This document shows, piece after piece, positions 1 through 6,830 of a DNA stretch of 64,000 nucleotides. Source of the stretch: Lewinella sp. W8 (lineage in GTDB: Bacteria > Bacteroidota > Bacteroidia > Chitinophagales > Saprospiraceae); contig NZ_SNAQ03000007.1 in the NCBI RefSeq assembly GCF_004375085.3, positions 186,001 through 250,000 of the forward strand, written 5' to 3'. The notes beneath the pieces are model-generated. The model saw nothing but the letters and a program-made list of their open reading frames with translations, searched no databases and was not told where the DNA came from. Made by a program: the position numbers and the translations under genes. Numbering within the stretch: position 1 is the first letter of the stretch; every line of letters begins with the position of its first letter.

Positions 1-513
1 CGGTGTGGGGAGCAGATGAAAGAAGGGCAGTTTACTCAGTATTTTTCCCTCGCAGATTTGCTGGTGTCCGCCGAAGGGCATCCGCCAGGGAGGAAAGCCG
101 AAGAAAATCACTCCGGTGGGTTTCATGAACTGCTGAACGTGTTTGAAGAAGCGATCCTGATCCGGGAGGTGCTCGATAACGTCGCGCAGAAAAATGACGT
201 CGAAGGTGCCGATTTCGGTCTCGTTCAGGTCATAAATATTGTCGTGGCGGAGGCTGGCGTTGGCTTCCGGTGCACGCTCTTTGATGATGGCGTTTCCCTT
301 ATCGATTTTACCCTGGTTGATGTCCACGCCGATGACTTCGCAGCCCATCTCCACGAAGGGCATCAGGTTGCCACCCTCCCCGCAGCCGACTTCCAAGATC
401 CGGCTCTCTCCGGTCACTGGCGTAACTTGCTGGAGGTAGGGGATGACGTATTTCTGGGTCGTTTGTGCCTGTTCCCGAAAGTACCGCTGCCGGTTGGTAT
501 GGCGATCGTGCAT
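1..513 (-). CDS. Class I SAM-dependent methyltransferase (partial, C-terminus beyond window)
   Basis: The minus-strand reading frame is open from an ATG at 513 down to base 1, giving 171 codons with no stop, so the C-terminus lies outside the window. Residues about 39-47 (ILEVGCGEG) are the glycine-rich SAM-binding motif I. VIGVDIN a little later is the acidic end of strand 2, and the FDVIFLRDVIEHL stretch matches motif II and post-II of class I methyltransferases. The pattern resembles UbiG/Coq5-like or generic Methyltransf_11 enzymes. The substrate cannot be told from sequence. It lies 89 bp downstream of the folK-yecM gene on the same strand and might share its transcript. Confidence 0.8.
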   Translation of the reverse strand, partial: MHDRHTNRQRYFREQAQTTQKYVIPYLQQVTPVTGESRILEVGCGEGGNLMPFVEMGCEVIGVDINQGKIDKGNAIIKERAPEANASLRHDNIYDLNETEIGTFDVIFLRDVIEHLPDQDRFFKHVQQFMKPTGVIFFGFPPWRMPFGGHQQICEGKILSKLPFFHLLPTP

Positions 514-602
514 GGGATGATTTTAGTTCGATTTGGGGTTGAGCGTCCGCGATCCGGGCGCAAAAGATAGGATGCTTTAGCGAAGCGGAACGACGGGACC
601 AT

Positions 603-1598
603 TTATTGCCCTTGTTCGATGCTGATGATTTCGTCCAGGGGTTTTTCGTGAAACTTGATGCTCATGCCATGGTCGAGGCGAATTCTCAGATCAGCATTCA
701 GGGGCTTGTTACGTCCGGATTGATCCAGGTCCTCGGGGGCAAAGGTAGTGTGTTGTAATAACCATCGTTCGAATTTTGGGAGCGATTGATCGACCACCAT
801 TTCCGCGTGCTCGTACCCGGCGGGGTAGGGGCTTCCCGTTTTCGGAGCGGGGAGCTCGAGGAGGTGGATGGCTTGTCCCCGGAACCGCACGGGCGTCAGG
901 AGGCGGAAGGTTGCGATGGGGCGCCCACTGATGGGCGCTTCGGTGAGGAGCTCGTGGCCGGCGGCCACAAGGGCATCGCGGTAGTTGTGATAGTCGGTCT
1001 GGTTGGCTACCCGGTAGCAGAGATGATCGATGGGAAGGTGGTGAATCTGCGGGGGAAGGGCCGCAAAAAAGGCTTCCAGAAAGGGCGTCGGGGATGGGAG
1101 CACCTCTTCGAGCCGCGGCTGCGGAGGATAGTGCTGGGGAAACAGGTCGGCGAGTTCCCGCTGGAGGAGCCCTCCGACGAAATCGCGCTTGTTCCACCAG
1201 GGGTGCGGCAGGCTGAGGCGGTGGTCTTCGAAGTGGACATCATCGGCAAAGATGAGGTCAATATCGATGGTTCTGGGCCCCCAGTGGAGCTTGCGTTCCC
1301 GGCCACCGGTTTGCTCAATGTGCTGGCAGACGTCCAGCCAACGGTGCAACTGATCCACCAGGGCCTTACCCGTCAGCCTGGCACCTGCGCGATGCGCCCC
1401 CCGCAAATTTCTTGTCGCATCCAGAACGATCACCTGATTGAGGAAGGCCGGTTGGTCGGTTACGCCCCAGGCGGGCGTCTCGACTACGGCGGTCCTGGCG
1501 ACCAGGGGGCCGATGTAATCCATCAGGCTTTGGCGGGCCCGTGCGAGATTTTGCTCCCGATTTCCCAGATTGGTGCCGAGGGCTAGCGTCAGTTGCAT
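603..1598 (-). CDS. folK: FolK (HPPK) fused to a YecM-like domain
   Basis: This 331-residue protein starts at the ATG at 1598. A longer upstream frame exists, but MQLTLALGTNLGNR is the canonical HPPK N-terminus. Residues about 1-165 are 6-hydroxymethyl-7,8-dihydropterin pyrophosphokinase, the folate-pathway enzyme that pyrophosphorylates hydroxymethyldihydropterin with ATP. Its marks are ALGTNLGNRE, the FLNQV strand, the HWGPRTIDIDLIF signature with catalytic acidic residues, and LPHPW. Residues about 195-331 look like the YecM family (VOC-fold, putative metal binding): IDHLCYRV, GRPIATFRL, LLELPAPK and YEHAEMV. HPPK proteins are usually about 160 residues, so the doubled length is due to the fusion. 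The role of the YecM half is unknown. Confidence 0.85.
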   Translation of the reverse strand: MQLTLALGTNLGNREQNLARARQSLMDYIGPLVARTAVVETPAWGVTDQPAFLNQVIVLDATRNLRGAHRAGARLTGKALVDQLHRWLDVCQHIEQTGGRERKLHWGPRTIDIDLIFADDVHFEDHRLSLPHPWWNKRDFVGGLLQRELADLFPQHYPPQPRLEEVLPSPTPFLEAFFAALPPQIHHLPIDHLCYRVANQTDYHNYRDALVAAGHELLTEAPISGRPIATFRLLTPVRFRGQAIHLLELPAPKTGSPYPAGYEHAEMVVDQSLPKFERWLLQHTTFAPEDLDQSGRNKPLNADLRIRLDHGMSIKFHEKPLDEIISIEQGQ

Positions 1599-1602
1599 GT
1601 CG

Positions 1603-1610
1603 CAAATGTA
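1603..1610 (-). promoter_or_regulatory. -7 box TACATTTG for folK-yecM
   Basis: On the minus strand TACATTTG matches the Bacteroidota -7 consensus TAnnTTTG exactly. It ends 4 nt before the ATG, which implies an almost leaderless transcript. No clear TTTG -33 box is present; TTCG lies about 22 nt upstream. Confidence 0.45.
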
Positions 1611-1618
1611 ACACCGGC

Positions 1619-1650
1619 TTGGCGGCTTGCGAACGAATACGGTATTTTCG
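1619..1650 (+). promoter_or_regulatory. Promoter for deoxynucleoside kinase
   Basis: TTGG (1619-1622), a 20-nt spacer and TATTTTCG (1643-1650, one mismatch to TAnnTTTG) precede the ATG at 1658 by 7 nt. It overlaps the divergent folK promoter, so the two genes may interfere with or co-regulate each other. Confidence 0.5.
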
Positions 1651-1657
1651 CGCCGTG

Positions 1658-2302
1658 ATGGAGATTCCCCACGCATACATCGCCATTGAGGGCAACATTG
1701 GTGCCGGCAAAACTACCCTGAGCCGGCGGCTCTGTGAGCAGTTTAACCGCCGGCTCATTCTGGAAGAATTTGACGATAATCCCTTCCTGCCGCCCTTTTA
1801 CCAGGAGCCCGAGCGCTACGCTTTCCCCGTAGAGTTGTTTTTTATGGCCGAGCGGCACAAGCAACTTCAGGCGGAGCTGGCCCAGACGGATTTATTCTCC
1901 AATGGCGTAGTGTCCGACTACATTTTTGTCAAGACCCTGCTCTTTGCCCGAAATACCTTACCCGACGAGGAGTTTCGGCTGTTCAGCCGGTTATTCAGGG
2001 CCATGGACGCGGGCTTTCCGAACCCCGATCTGATCGTTTATCTGCACCGGCCGGTGGAGGCTCTGCAGGCCAATATTGCCAAGCGGGGACGAAGTTTTGA
2101 ACAGGAAATTCAGGACGACTACCTGAGTTCCGTACAGCAGGCTTACTTCAATTTTTTCCGTAGTCAGAAGGAGCATCCCGTCTTGATCCTGGACCTGGGC
2201 GACCGTGATTTCACCCGGGACGACGCGCTGTACGAGCAAATTTTGGCCCGGATCGCGGAGACCTATCCGGTGGGGATTACGACCGTCGACCAGTGGGATT
2301 GA
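1658..2302 (+). CDS. Deoxynucleoside kinase (dNK/dGK-dCK family)
   Basis: A 214-residue kinase that phosphorylates a deoxynucleoside with ATP in the salvage pathway. The Walker A loop EGNIGAGKTT is at about residues 10-19, followed by LEEFDDNPFL. The conserved region SDYIFVK corresponds to the DRS-like substrate motif of the family, and the LID-type arginine segment KRGRSFEQ follows IVYLHRP. The start at 1658 is chosen because the P-loop then sits close to the N-terminus; an in-frame GTG lies just before it. It is divergent from folK. Substrate preference (dA, dG or dC) cannot be assigned. Confidence 0.85.
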   Translation: MEIPHAYIAIEGNIGAGKTTLSRRLCEQFNRRLILEEFDDNPFLPPFYQEPERYAFPVELFFMAERHKQLQAELAQTDLFSNGVVSDYIFVKTLLFARNTLPDEEFRLFSRLFRAMDAGFPNPDLIVYLHRPVEALQANIAKRGRSFEQEIQDDYLSSVQQAYFNFFRSQKEHPVLILDLGDRDFTRDDALYEQILARIAETYPVGITTVDQWD

Positions 2303-2434
2303 GGATGTCGATTTTCCAAAGAGCAGCAGCTGGCCGATGGCGGGTGCCAGGAAATACCGGAGGGCCACGCGGGTCGGTTGCCGGGCAAGTTGAGGCGTAT
2401 TTTCCTCCGCCTAAGCCGTACCTTGGCGCATGAG

Positions 2435-3019
2435 ATGCCAGCAACTCCCGCTACCGCCATATTGCTTCTGGCCGCCGGTGCCGGCCGCCGGATGGGCAGG
2501 GTAAAACAATTGCTCCCGTGGGGAGAAAAGAAACTGCTTACCCACGTTCTTGCGGAAGTGCTTTCTCTGGGGCAGCCGACCTATCTGGTCCTGGGTGCTC
2601 ACGCCGAGGAGATTCAGGCGGAGTTACCGGAGGGCCCTTATACGGTCGTCCTCAACGACCGCTGGGAAGAAGGCATGGGCGGATCAATTGCCGCGGGGGT
2701 TGCCGCCATTCCCGACCAGGAGCTCCCGGAGCAGATTCTGGTTTGCCTCGGGGATCAGCCCTTCGTCACCAGAGCATACCTCCAGCAATTGATGCGGGCG
2801 GATTCCTCCCTCATTCGGGCTACGGCCTACGGACAGCGGGCCGGAGTGCCGGCGGTTTTCCCCATCCGTTACCGGACGCAACTCGGTCAGCTTACGGGAG
2901 ATGCCGGTGCCCGGAATCTTTTGCGGGAGGAAAGTGCCCTTTTGCGCTTCTCGGCGGAGACTGCTATCATTGACCTCGATACCCCCGAAGACTACCAACG
3001 ATATGAAGGAGATTCGTAA
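2435..3019 (+). CDS. MocA/MobA-like nucleotidyltransferase
   Basis: A 194-residue NTP-transferase-like protein. The nucleotide-binding signature LLAAGAGRRMGRVKQLLPW is near the N-terminus, LNDRWEEGMGGSIAAGV follows, and LVCLGDQPF carries the metal-binding aspartate. This pattern fits the MocA/CoxL-accessory group, which transfers CMP (or GMP) to molybdopterin to make the dinucleotide cofactor. The ORF overlaps the next gene, an XdhC homologue, by 17 bp, which implies translational coupling and supports a role in molybdoenzyme maturation. The ATG at 2435 is preferred over an upstream in-frame start because the fold begins immediately after it. Confidence 0.8.
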   Translation: MPATPATAILLLAAGAGRRMGRVKQLLPWGEKKLLTHVLAEVLSLGQPTYLVLGAHAEEIQAELPEGPYTVVLNDRWEEGMGGSIAAGVAAIPDQELPEQILVCLGDQPFVTRAYLQQLMRADSSLIRATAYGQRAGVPAVFPIRYRTQLGQLTGDAGARNLLREESALLRFSAETAIIDLDTPEDYQRYEGDS

Positions 3020-4094
3020 GATCATTGCGGCCTACGATAACCTTAAACAACAGGAGGTGACCATGGCCCTGGCTACCGTAGTGGGCGTGGAGGCCAGCAG
3101 TTACCGCCGAATCGGTGCCCGGATGCTGGTCGCGGCCGATGGCCGCTGCGTTGGCGGCATCAGTGGTGGCTGCCTGGAGGGCGACGCCAAACGGCGGGCC
3201 CAAACCGCCATCTACCAGCAAACTCCTTCGATTCAGGTCTACGATACGTTGGACGGAGAAGACCGCGTCATCGGCATCGGACTGGGCTGCAACGGAAAAG
3301 TAACCGTACTCTTTACCCCGATCGGCGTTGCGGACCCCGAGAATCCGGTGGAAATTCTCCGGTCGGTGGTGGATACCCGGGGCCCGGAAGTCATGATACA
3401 GTTGGTCAGGGGACCTAAATCATTGCAGGACCTGGTGGGTAAACCCCTGCGGGGTAGAGCAGAAATTGCCCGGCGGACGGGAGTATCCGAAAGGCAGCTA
3501 TATCGGGAGATTCTGCAGGTTACTGACCGGGGATTGTCGAGGTTGGGCACCTTTAACGGAGAGGCTGGAGCACCGCTGGAAATGTTAATCGAACAGATTC
3601 GGCCGGAAACCAGACTGATCGCAGTGGGCGATAACTATGACGTGCTGGCGTTGGCGGAGGTGACCCAAGCCCTGGGGTGGGAACTACACGTCGTCGGTAC
3701 CCGGCGAAAATTTACCCACGACTTTGAGGCGAAGACGCACCACCTGTACGGGTACGACGAGGTGGGGCAATTACAACTGGATGCCCATACGGCCCTAGTC
3801 ATGATGTCGCACGACTACGATAAAGACAAGGCGATGATCGCCCACTTTTTACCGCAGCAGCCTGCCTACCTGGGGATGTTGGGTCCCCGGAAACGAATGG
3901 AGAAAATGCACCGGGAGCTCACCGAGGAGGGATTTGACCTCGGGGGGTATCCGCGGCTATTTAGTCCAGTTGGACTAGATATTGGCGCGGAAAGCCCGGA
4001 AGAAATCGCCATGGCGATTTGTGCGGAGATCACCACGGTGTTTCGTCGTCGTCCCGGAGGGATGCTGAAAGACCGACGGGGAACCATCCATTGA
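3003..4094 (+). CDS. XdhC/CoxI family molybdoenzyme maturation protein
   Basis: A 363-residue protein. The N-terminal XdhC/CoxI domain shows VVGVEASSYRRIGARMLV and GGISGGCLEGD, with a conserved cysteine, and then IGLGCNGKVTVLF. The C-terminal Rossmann-type domain starts around RLIAVGDNYDVLAL and includes VMMSHDYDKD and YLGMLGPRKR. Members of this family bind molybdenum cofactor, sulfurate or protect it, and insert it into xanthine-dehydrogenase-type enzymes. The ATG at 3003 overlaps the preceding MocA-like gene. No xanthine dehydrogenase or CoxL gene is in the window, so the client enzyme is unknown. Confidence 0.85.
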   Translation: MKEIRKIIAAYDNLKQQEVTMALATVVGVEASSYRRIGARMLVAADGRCVGGISGGCLEGDAKRRAQTAIYQQTPSIQVYDTLDGEDRVIGIGLGCNGKVTVLFTPIGVADPENPVEILRSVVDTRGPEVMIQLVRGPKSLQDLVGKPLRGRAEIARRTGVSERQLYREILQVTDRGLSRLGTFNGEAGAPLEMLIEQIRPETRLIAVGDNYDVLALAEVTQALGWELHVVGTRRKFTHDFEAKTHHLYGYDEVGQLQLDAHTALVMMSHDYDKDKAMIAHFLPQQPAYLGMLGPRKRMEKMHRELTEEGFDLGGYPRLFSPVGLDIGAESPEEIAMAICAEITTVFRRRPGGMLKDRRGTIH

Positions 4095-4135
4095 GGAACT
4101 TCCGTGGGGAGTGGTATTGTTGGTAGCAAAAGCCA

Positions 4136-4693
4136 ATGATTATGGACCCGCGCAACCAGCTACGTACGCCCCGATTACTGCTCACGGCTCCCCGGGTAAC
4201 CGATATTCCCCGGATCGCCACGCTGGCCAACGATCCCGACGTGGCCAAGATGACCCTGAACATTCCACATCCCTATACGGAGATGGACGCGGTGTTCTGG
4301 TTGAATATGGCCCGGGAAGGGCGGGCCGGAGGCCATCATTACATTTTCGCCATCCGTGACCCGGAGGCGGAAGAATTTCTGGGGGGCGTAGGGATTACCG
4401 TCAATGAACTCCACCAGCGGGGCACCCTTGGCTACTGGTTGGGGCAGCCCTACTGGGGCCAAGGCATAACCACCGAGGCCGTGGCGGCGCTGATTGCCAT
4501 GGGCTTTGAGGAACTTAAGCTACACCGGATTGATGCGACTCACCTGGTAACGAATCCGGCCAGTGGACGCGTCATGGAAAAGAACGGCATGAAAAAAGAA
4601 GCGCTCCTTGAGGACTACTTCATCCGCAAGGGGCGCATCAGTTCGGTCTATCAGTACCGCATCCTCCGTCGGGAGTGGGCGGCGGAAAAATAG
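4136..4693 (+). CDS. GNAT N-acetyltransferase (RimJ/RimL type)
   Basis: About 185 residues; the start may be the ATG at 4136 or the one at 4142. LRTPRLLLTAP is the typical N-terminus of RimJ/RimL-like acetyltransferases. The acetyl-CoA motif lies around YWLGQPYWGQGITTEAV (the Q/R-x-x-G-x-A-like loop reads GQGITTEA), followed by ATHLVTNPASGRVMEKNGM, which is the family's N-x-x-S-x-x-x-x-x-x-x-G helix. The target amine (ribosomal protein, antibiotic or small molecule) cannot be predicted. It faces the cytochrome-c peroxidase gene tail to tail. Confidence 0.8.
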   Translation: MIMDPRNQLRTPRLLLTAPRVTDIPRIATLANDPDVAKMTLNIPHPYTEMDAVFWLNMAREGRAGGHHYIFAIRDPEAEEFLGGVGITVNELHQRGTLGYWLGQPYWGQGITTEAVAALIAMGFEELKLHRIDATHLVTNPASGRVMEKNGMKKEALLEDYFIRKGRISSVYQYRILRREWAAEK

Positions 4694-4697
4694 CGGA

Positions 4698-5945
4698 TTA
4701 CCGGATGAAGGGGTCAGAGAGGTGGTGTGCTTCCCGGATGGTCCGGTCGGTGGTCATCTCCAGGAACTTAACCAGCGCCTCCTTGTCTTCTTCAGACAGG
4801 TGAAGCTGTTTGGCGGCCCCGTCGGCGTTCTTCAGGTTTCGGTGCAGGTTGGGGTGCTCCACGAGCTTATCGCTGTAGTGGTCAATTACTTCCCGCAGGG
4901 TAGCGAACCTTCCGTCGTGCATGTAGGGAGCCGTGAGGGCGACGTTGCGGAGGAAAGGAATTTTGAACATTCCGTTTTTCATGGCATCTCCGGTGACGGC
5001 ACCATTTCCCTGGTCGAGGTAATCCATTTCCAGGCCGTTGTTGGCCATGACGATCTCGTGGCGATCAAGGTTTTCACTGTGGCAGCTGGCACAGTTTTGC
5101 TGGAAGAGGGTAGCGCCCCGCAGTTCCTGGGCGGAGTAGGCGCGCAGGAGCTGCGCTTCGGTCTGACCGGCGGCCAGGTCATCCATCAGGTCGTCGAAGC
5201 GGGTATCCGTTGAACTCATGGTGGTCATGAAATCACCGATTGACTGAATGATGTGGGCCGTTTGTAGTTCCTCGGTATGGTAGGCCTTGGCGGCAAGCAC
5301 GCGGTAGATCGGCTCATTACGCAGCCGGTCCACAATGCCTTCGAGTTCCATGCCCATTTCCACAGGGTTCCTCATGGTTTCGATGGCCTGTTCCATGATG
5401 TTGCTGGCCCGGCCGTCCCAGAAGAACTTAACCTTGGGATCGTCAACGGTGGTGGTAGTGGGGGCGTAATATCCCTGGACGGTGGTGGTGGTAGTTCCGG
5501 TGGCGAAGGAGGGTACTGAGGCCAGGGGCCAGGAATTGCGGGAGGTGTGATTGCCGTTGATACCCTGGCTGACGTGGATATTGTCGCCAAAGGCCGCCTT
5601 TTGCTGGTGACAGCTGGCGCAACTGGTTTCTCCGGTGGCGGAGAGTCTGGTGTCGTAGAACAGTACCCGGCCCAGTACTGCCCGGCGCATCTGGGTTTCC
5701 GTCAGCTCCCGGGCGGAGGGTTGGCGGGGAAAGTGTGCGGGGATTTTGGGCAGGGGCATGTAGATGTCCTGCTCGATGTTAAGTTCCCGGCTGAGAATTT
5801 CGTAGGCTTCGTCGGAGAAACTGAGGGGATTGGAGATGTTATCCAGGGGATCGGGAACAACGGGGTCGAGGATGGAGTAGTCCGGCTGGCAGGCGGTCAG
5901 CGCCAGGAGCAGGGTAAAGGATAGGAATAGAAGTGTCTGGCGCAT
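4698..5945 (-). CDS. Di-haem cytochrome-c peroxidase / MauG-like lipoprotein
   Basis: A 415-residue protein from the ATG at 5945, which places the lipobox LLALTAC at the N-terminus and suggests a periplasmic lipoprotein. Two CASCH haem-c motifs lie at about residues 109-113 and 285-289, and PYMHDG (about 340-345) supplies the usual methionine/histidine region near the second haem. KFFWDGRA is also family-typical. Family members reduce H2O2 with electrons from small c-type cytochromes, or act as MauG-like oxidases. A threonine-rich insert (TTTTT and TTTT about 150-167) between the haem motifs is unusual. Confidence 0.88.
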   Translation of the reverse strand: MRQTLLFLSFTLLLALTACQPDYSILDPVVPDPLDNISNPLSFSDEAYEILSRELNIEQDIYMPLPKIPAHFPRQPSARELTETQMRRAVLGRVLFYDTRLSATGETSCASCHQQKAAFGDNIHVSQGINGNHTSRNSWPLASVPSFATGTTTTTVQGYYAPTTTTVDDPKVKFFWDGRASNIMEQAIETMRNPVEMGMELEGIVDRLRNEPIYRVLAAKAYHTEELQTAHIIQSIGDFMTTMSSTDTRFDDLMDDLAAGQTEAQLLRAYSAQELRGATLFQQNCASCHSENLDRHEIVMANNGLEMDYLDQGNGAVTGDAMKNGMFKIPFLRNVALTAPYMHDGRFATLREVIDHYSDKLVEHPNLHRNLKNADGAAKQLHLSEEDKEALVKFLEMTTDRTIREAHHLSDPFIR

Positions 5946-6170
5946 GCGAGGGTGTTGAGGTGAGGAAATGTCACGATAATGTAAATGTAGCCGATAAGCC
6001 ACGCATTACCAAGCGGTTGTGGTACGTATTCGTGAAGGGGGACCATGATGATTTTAGAAACAAAAAGTTTTATTTGTTGATTTCGCTTATATTTATTGAC
6101 TAAAAAGTGTTGGGCCTTTCCTCAAATTCCTAGAGACGGGTTCAAAATTTTCACCTAAAACCTATTAACC

Positions 6171-6485
6171 ATGGCCGTCGCCAAAGAATACCAATTTGAT
6201 TTTGACGATCAGATTATTGCGGGCTACAACAAAGCCCTGGCCCACGCTGCCCGGGTACAGATTGTGGCCTTCTTACGGGAACATCGTATCCTGAGTTATT
6301 CCCAGATTCGTAAGCACGTTCCTCTTTCCGAAACTTCCTTCCGGCGTCATCTGAGGATGTTAGAACGATTTTCCCTACTACACCGAACGGGTTTGCCTTC
6401 CGGAGAGGCCGGGTTTACTCTAAATGATGCTGCCCTGGCTGAATTTCTGGCAGCGGTGGAGCAACGCTTTCGACAGAAATTGTAA
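6171..6485 (+). CDS. Winged-helix ArsR-like transcriptional regulator
   Basis: A 104-residue protein. The segment from about residue 20 to 85 (HAARVQIVAFLREHRILSYS, then IRKHVPLSETSFRRHLRMLE) has the layout of an ArsR/MarR winged helix: a helix, a turn and a recognition helix rich in S, R and H. The C-terminal residues form a short helix. No cysteine pair typical of metal-sensing ArsR proteins is visible, so the signal is unknown. It follows an AT-rich 225-bp intergenic stretch, and a 32-bp perfect palindrome begins 48 bp after the stop. Confidence 0.65.
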   Translation: MAVAKEYQFDFDDQIIAGYNKALAHAARVQIVAFLREHRILSYSQIRKHVPLSETSFRRHLRMLERFSLLHRTGLPSGEAGFTLNDAALAEFLAAVEQRFRQKL

Positions 6486-6533
6486 CGGGGGGTGAAGGAA
6501 AATGGGGGTGCAATGGAAAATTGTGTAAATCTT

Positions 6534-6565
6534 GCCTACTGAGCCTACATGTAGGCTCAGTAGGC
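6534..6565. repeat. 32-bp perfect palindrome
   Basis: The half-site GCCTACTGAGCCTACA is followed directly by its reverse complement, 16 bp on each side with no loop. No T-run follows on either strand, so it is not a textbook terminator. It may be an operator, an mRNA end stem or a recombination site. Confidence 0.85.
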
Positions 6566-6664
6566 GGAACCAGGTTTCAAGAAAAAATACAATTCCCCCC
6601 TGACTATTCCTCATGCCCGGACTTTAATGCCCTACCTGAGCACTGCTCGTTTCCCTACTTCCTG

Positions 6665-6676
6665 GCACCTGCGCGC
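6665..6676. repeat. REP-like motif GCACCTGCGCGC
   Basis: One copy of a short dispersed motif that recurs about ten times in the window, mostly between genes. It is followed by AGCGACCGG. Confidence 0.6.
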
Positions 6677-6830
6677 AGCGACCGGAAACCATTTGAATTA
6701 GGCCAGTTTACGTTTTTCATCGCCCGAAAGCAATCGTAATTTGGGATAGATTAGATCGTAAGCAAAGGGGGACGGTACGCCGGCAGCTTCAACAATTTAG
6801 TATCTTCCCAGCATCACGAATATTTGATCC

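Larger units (their letters stand above)
6486..6830. other. Intergenic region with palindrome and REP-like motif
   Basis: This 345-bp gap between the ArsR-like gene and pyruvate carboxylase holds the perfect palindrome at 6534-6565 and a GCACCTGCGCGC motif at 6665. No convincing ORF was found; the short frames here read through the palindrome. Confidence 0.6.

Noticed and set aside
786..1586. Long plus-strand ORF antisense to folK-yecM
   Set aside because: It mirrors the folK frame in high-GC DNA, lacks any recognisable motif, and the minus-strand protein is clearly real.
6073..6098. Promoter TTTG...TATATTTA before the ArsR-like gene
   Set aside because: The spacer is only 11 nt and the -7 box lacks its final G, so it does not meet the standard used for the other promoters.
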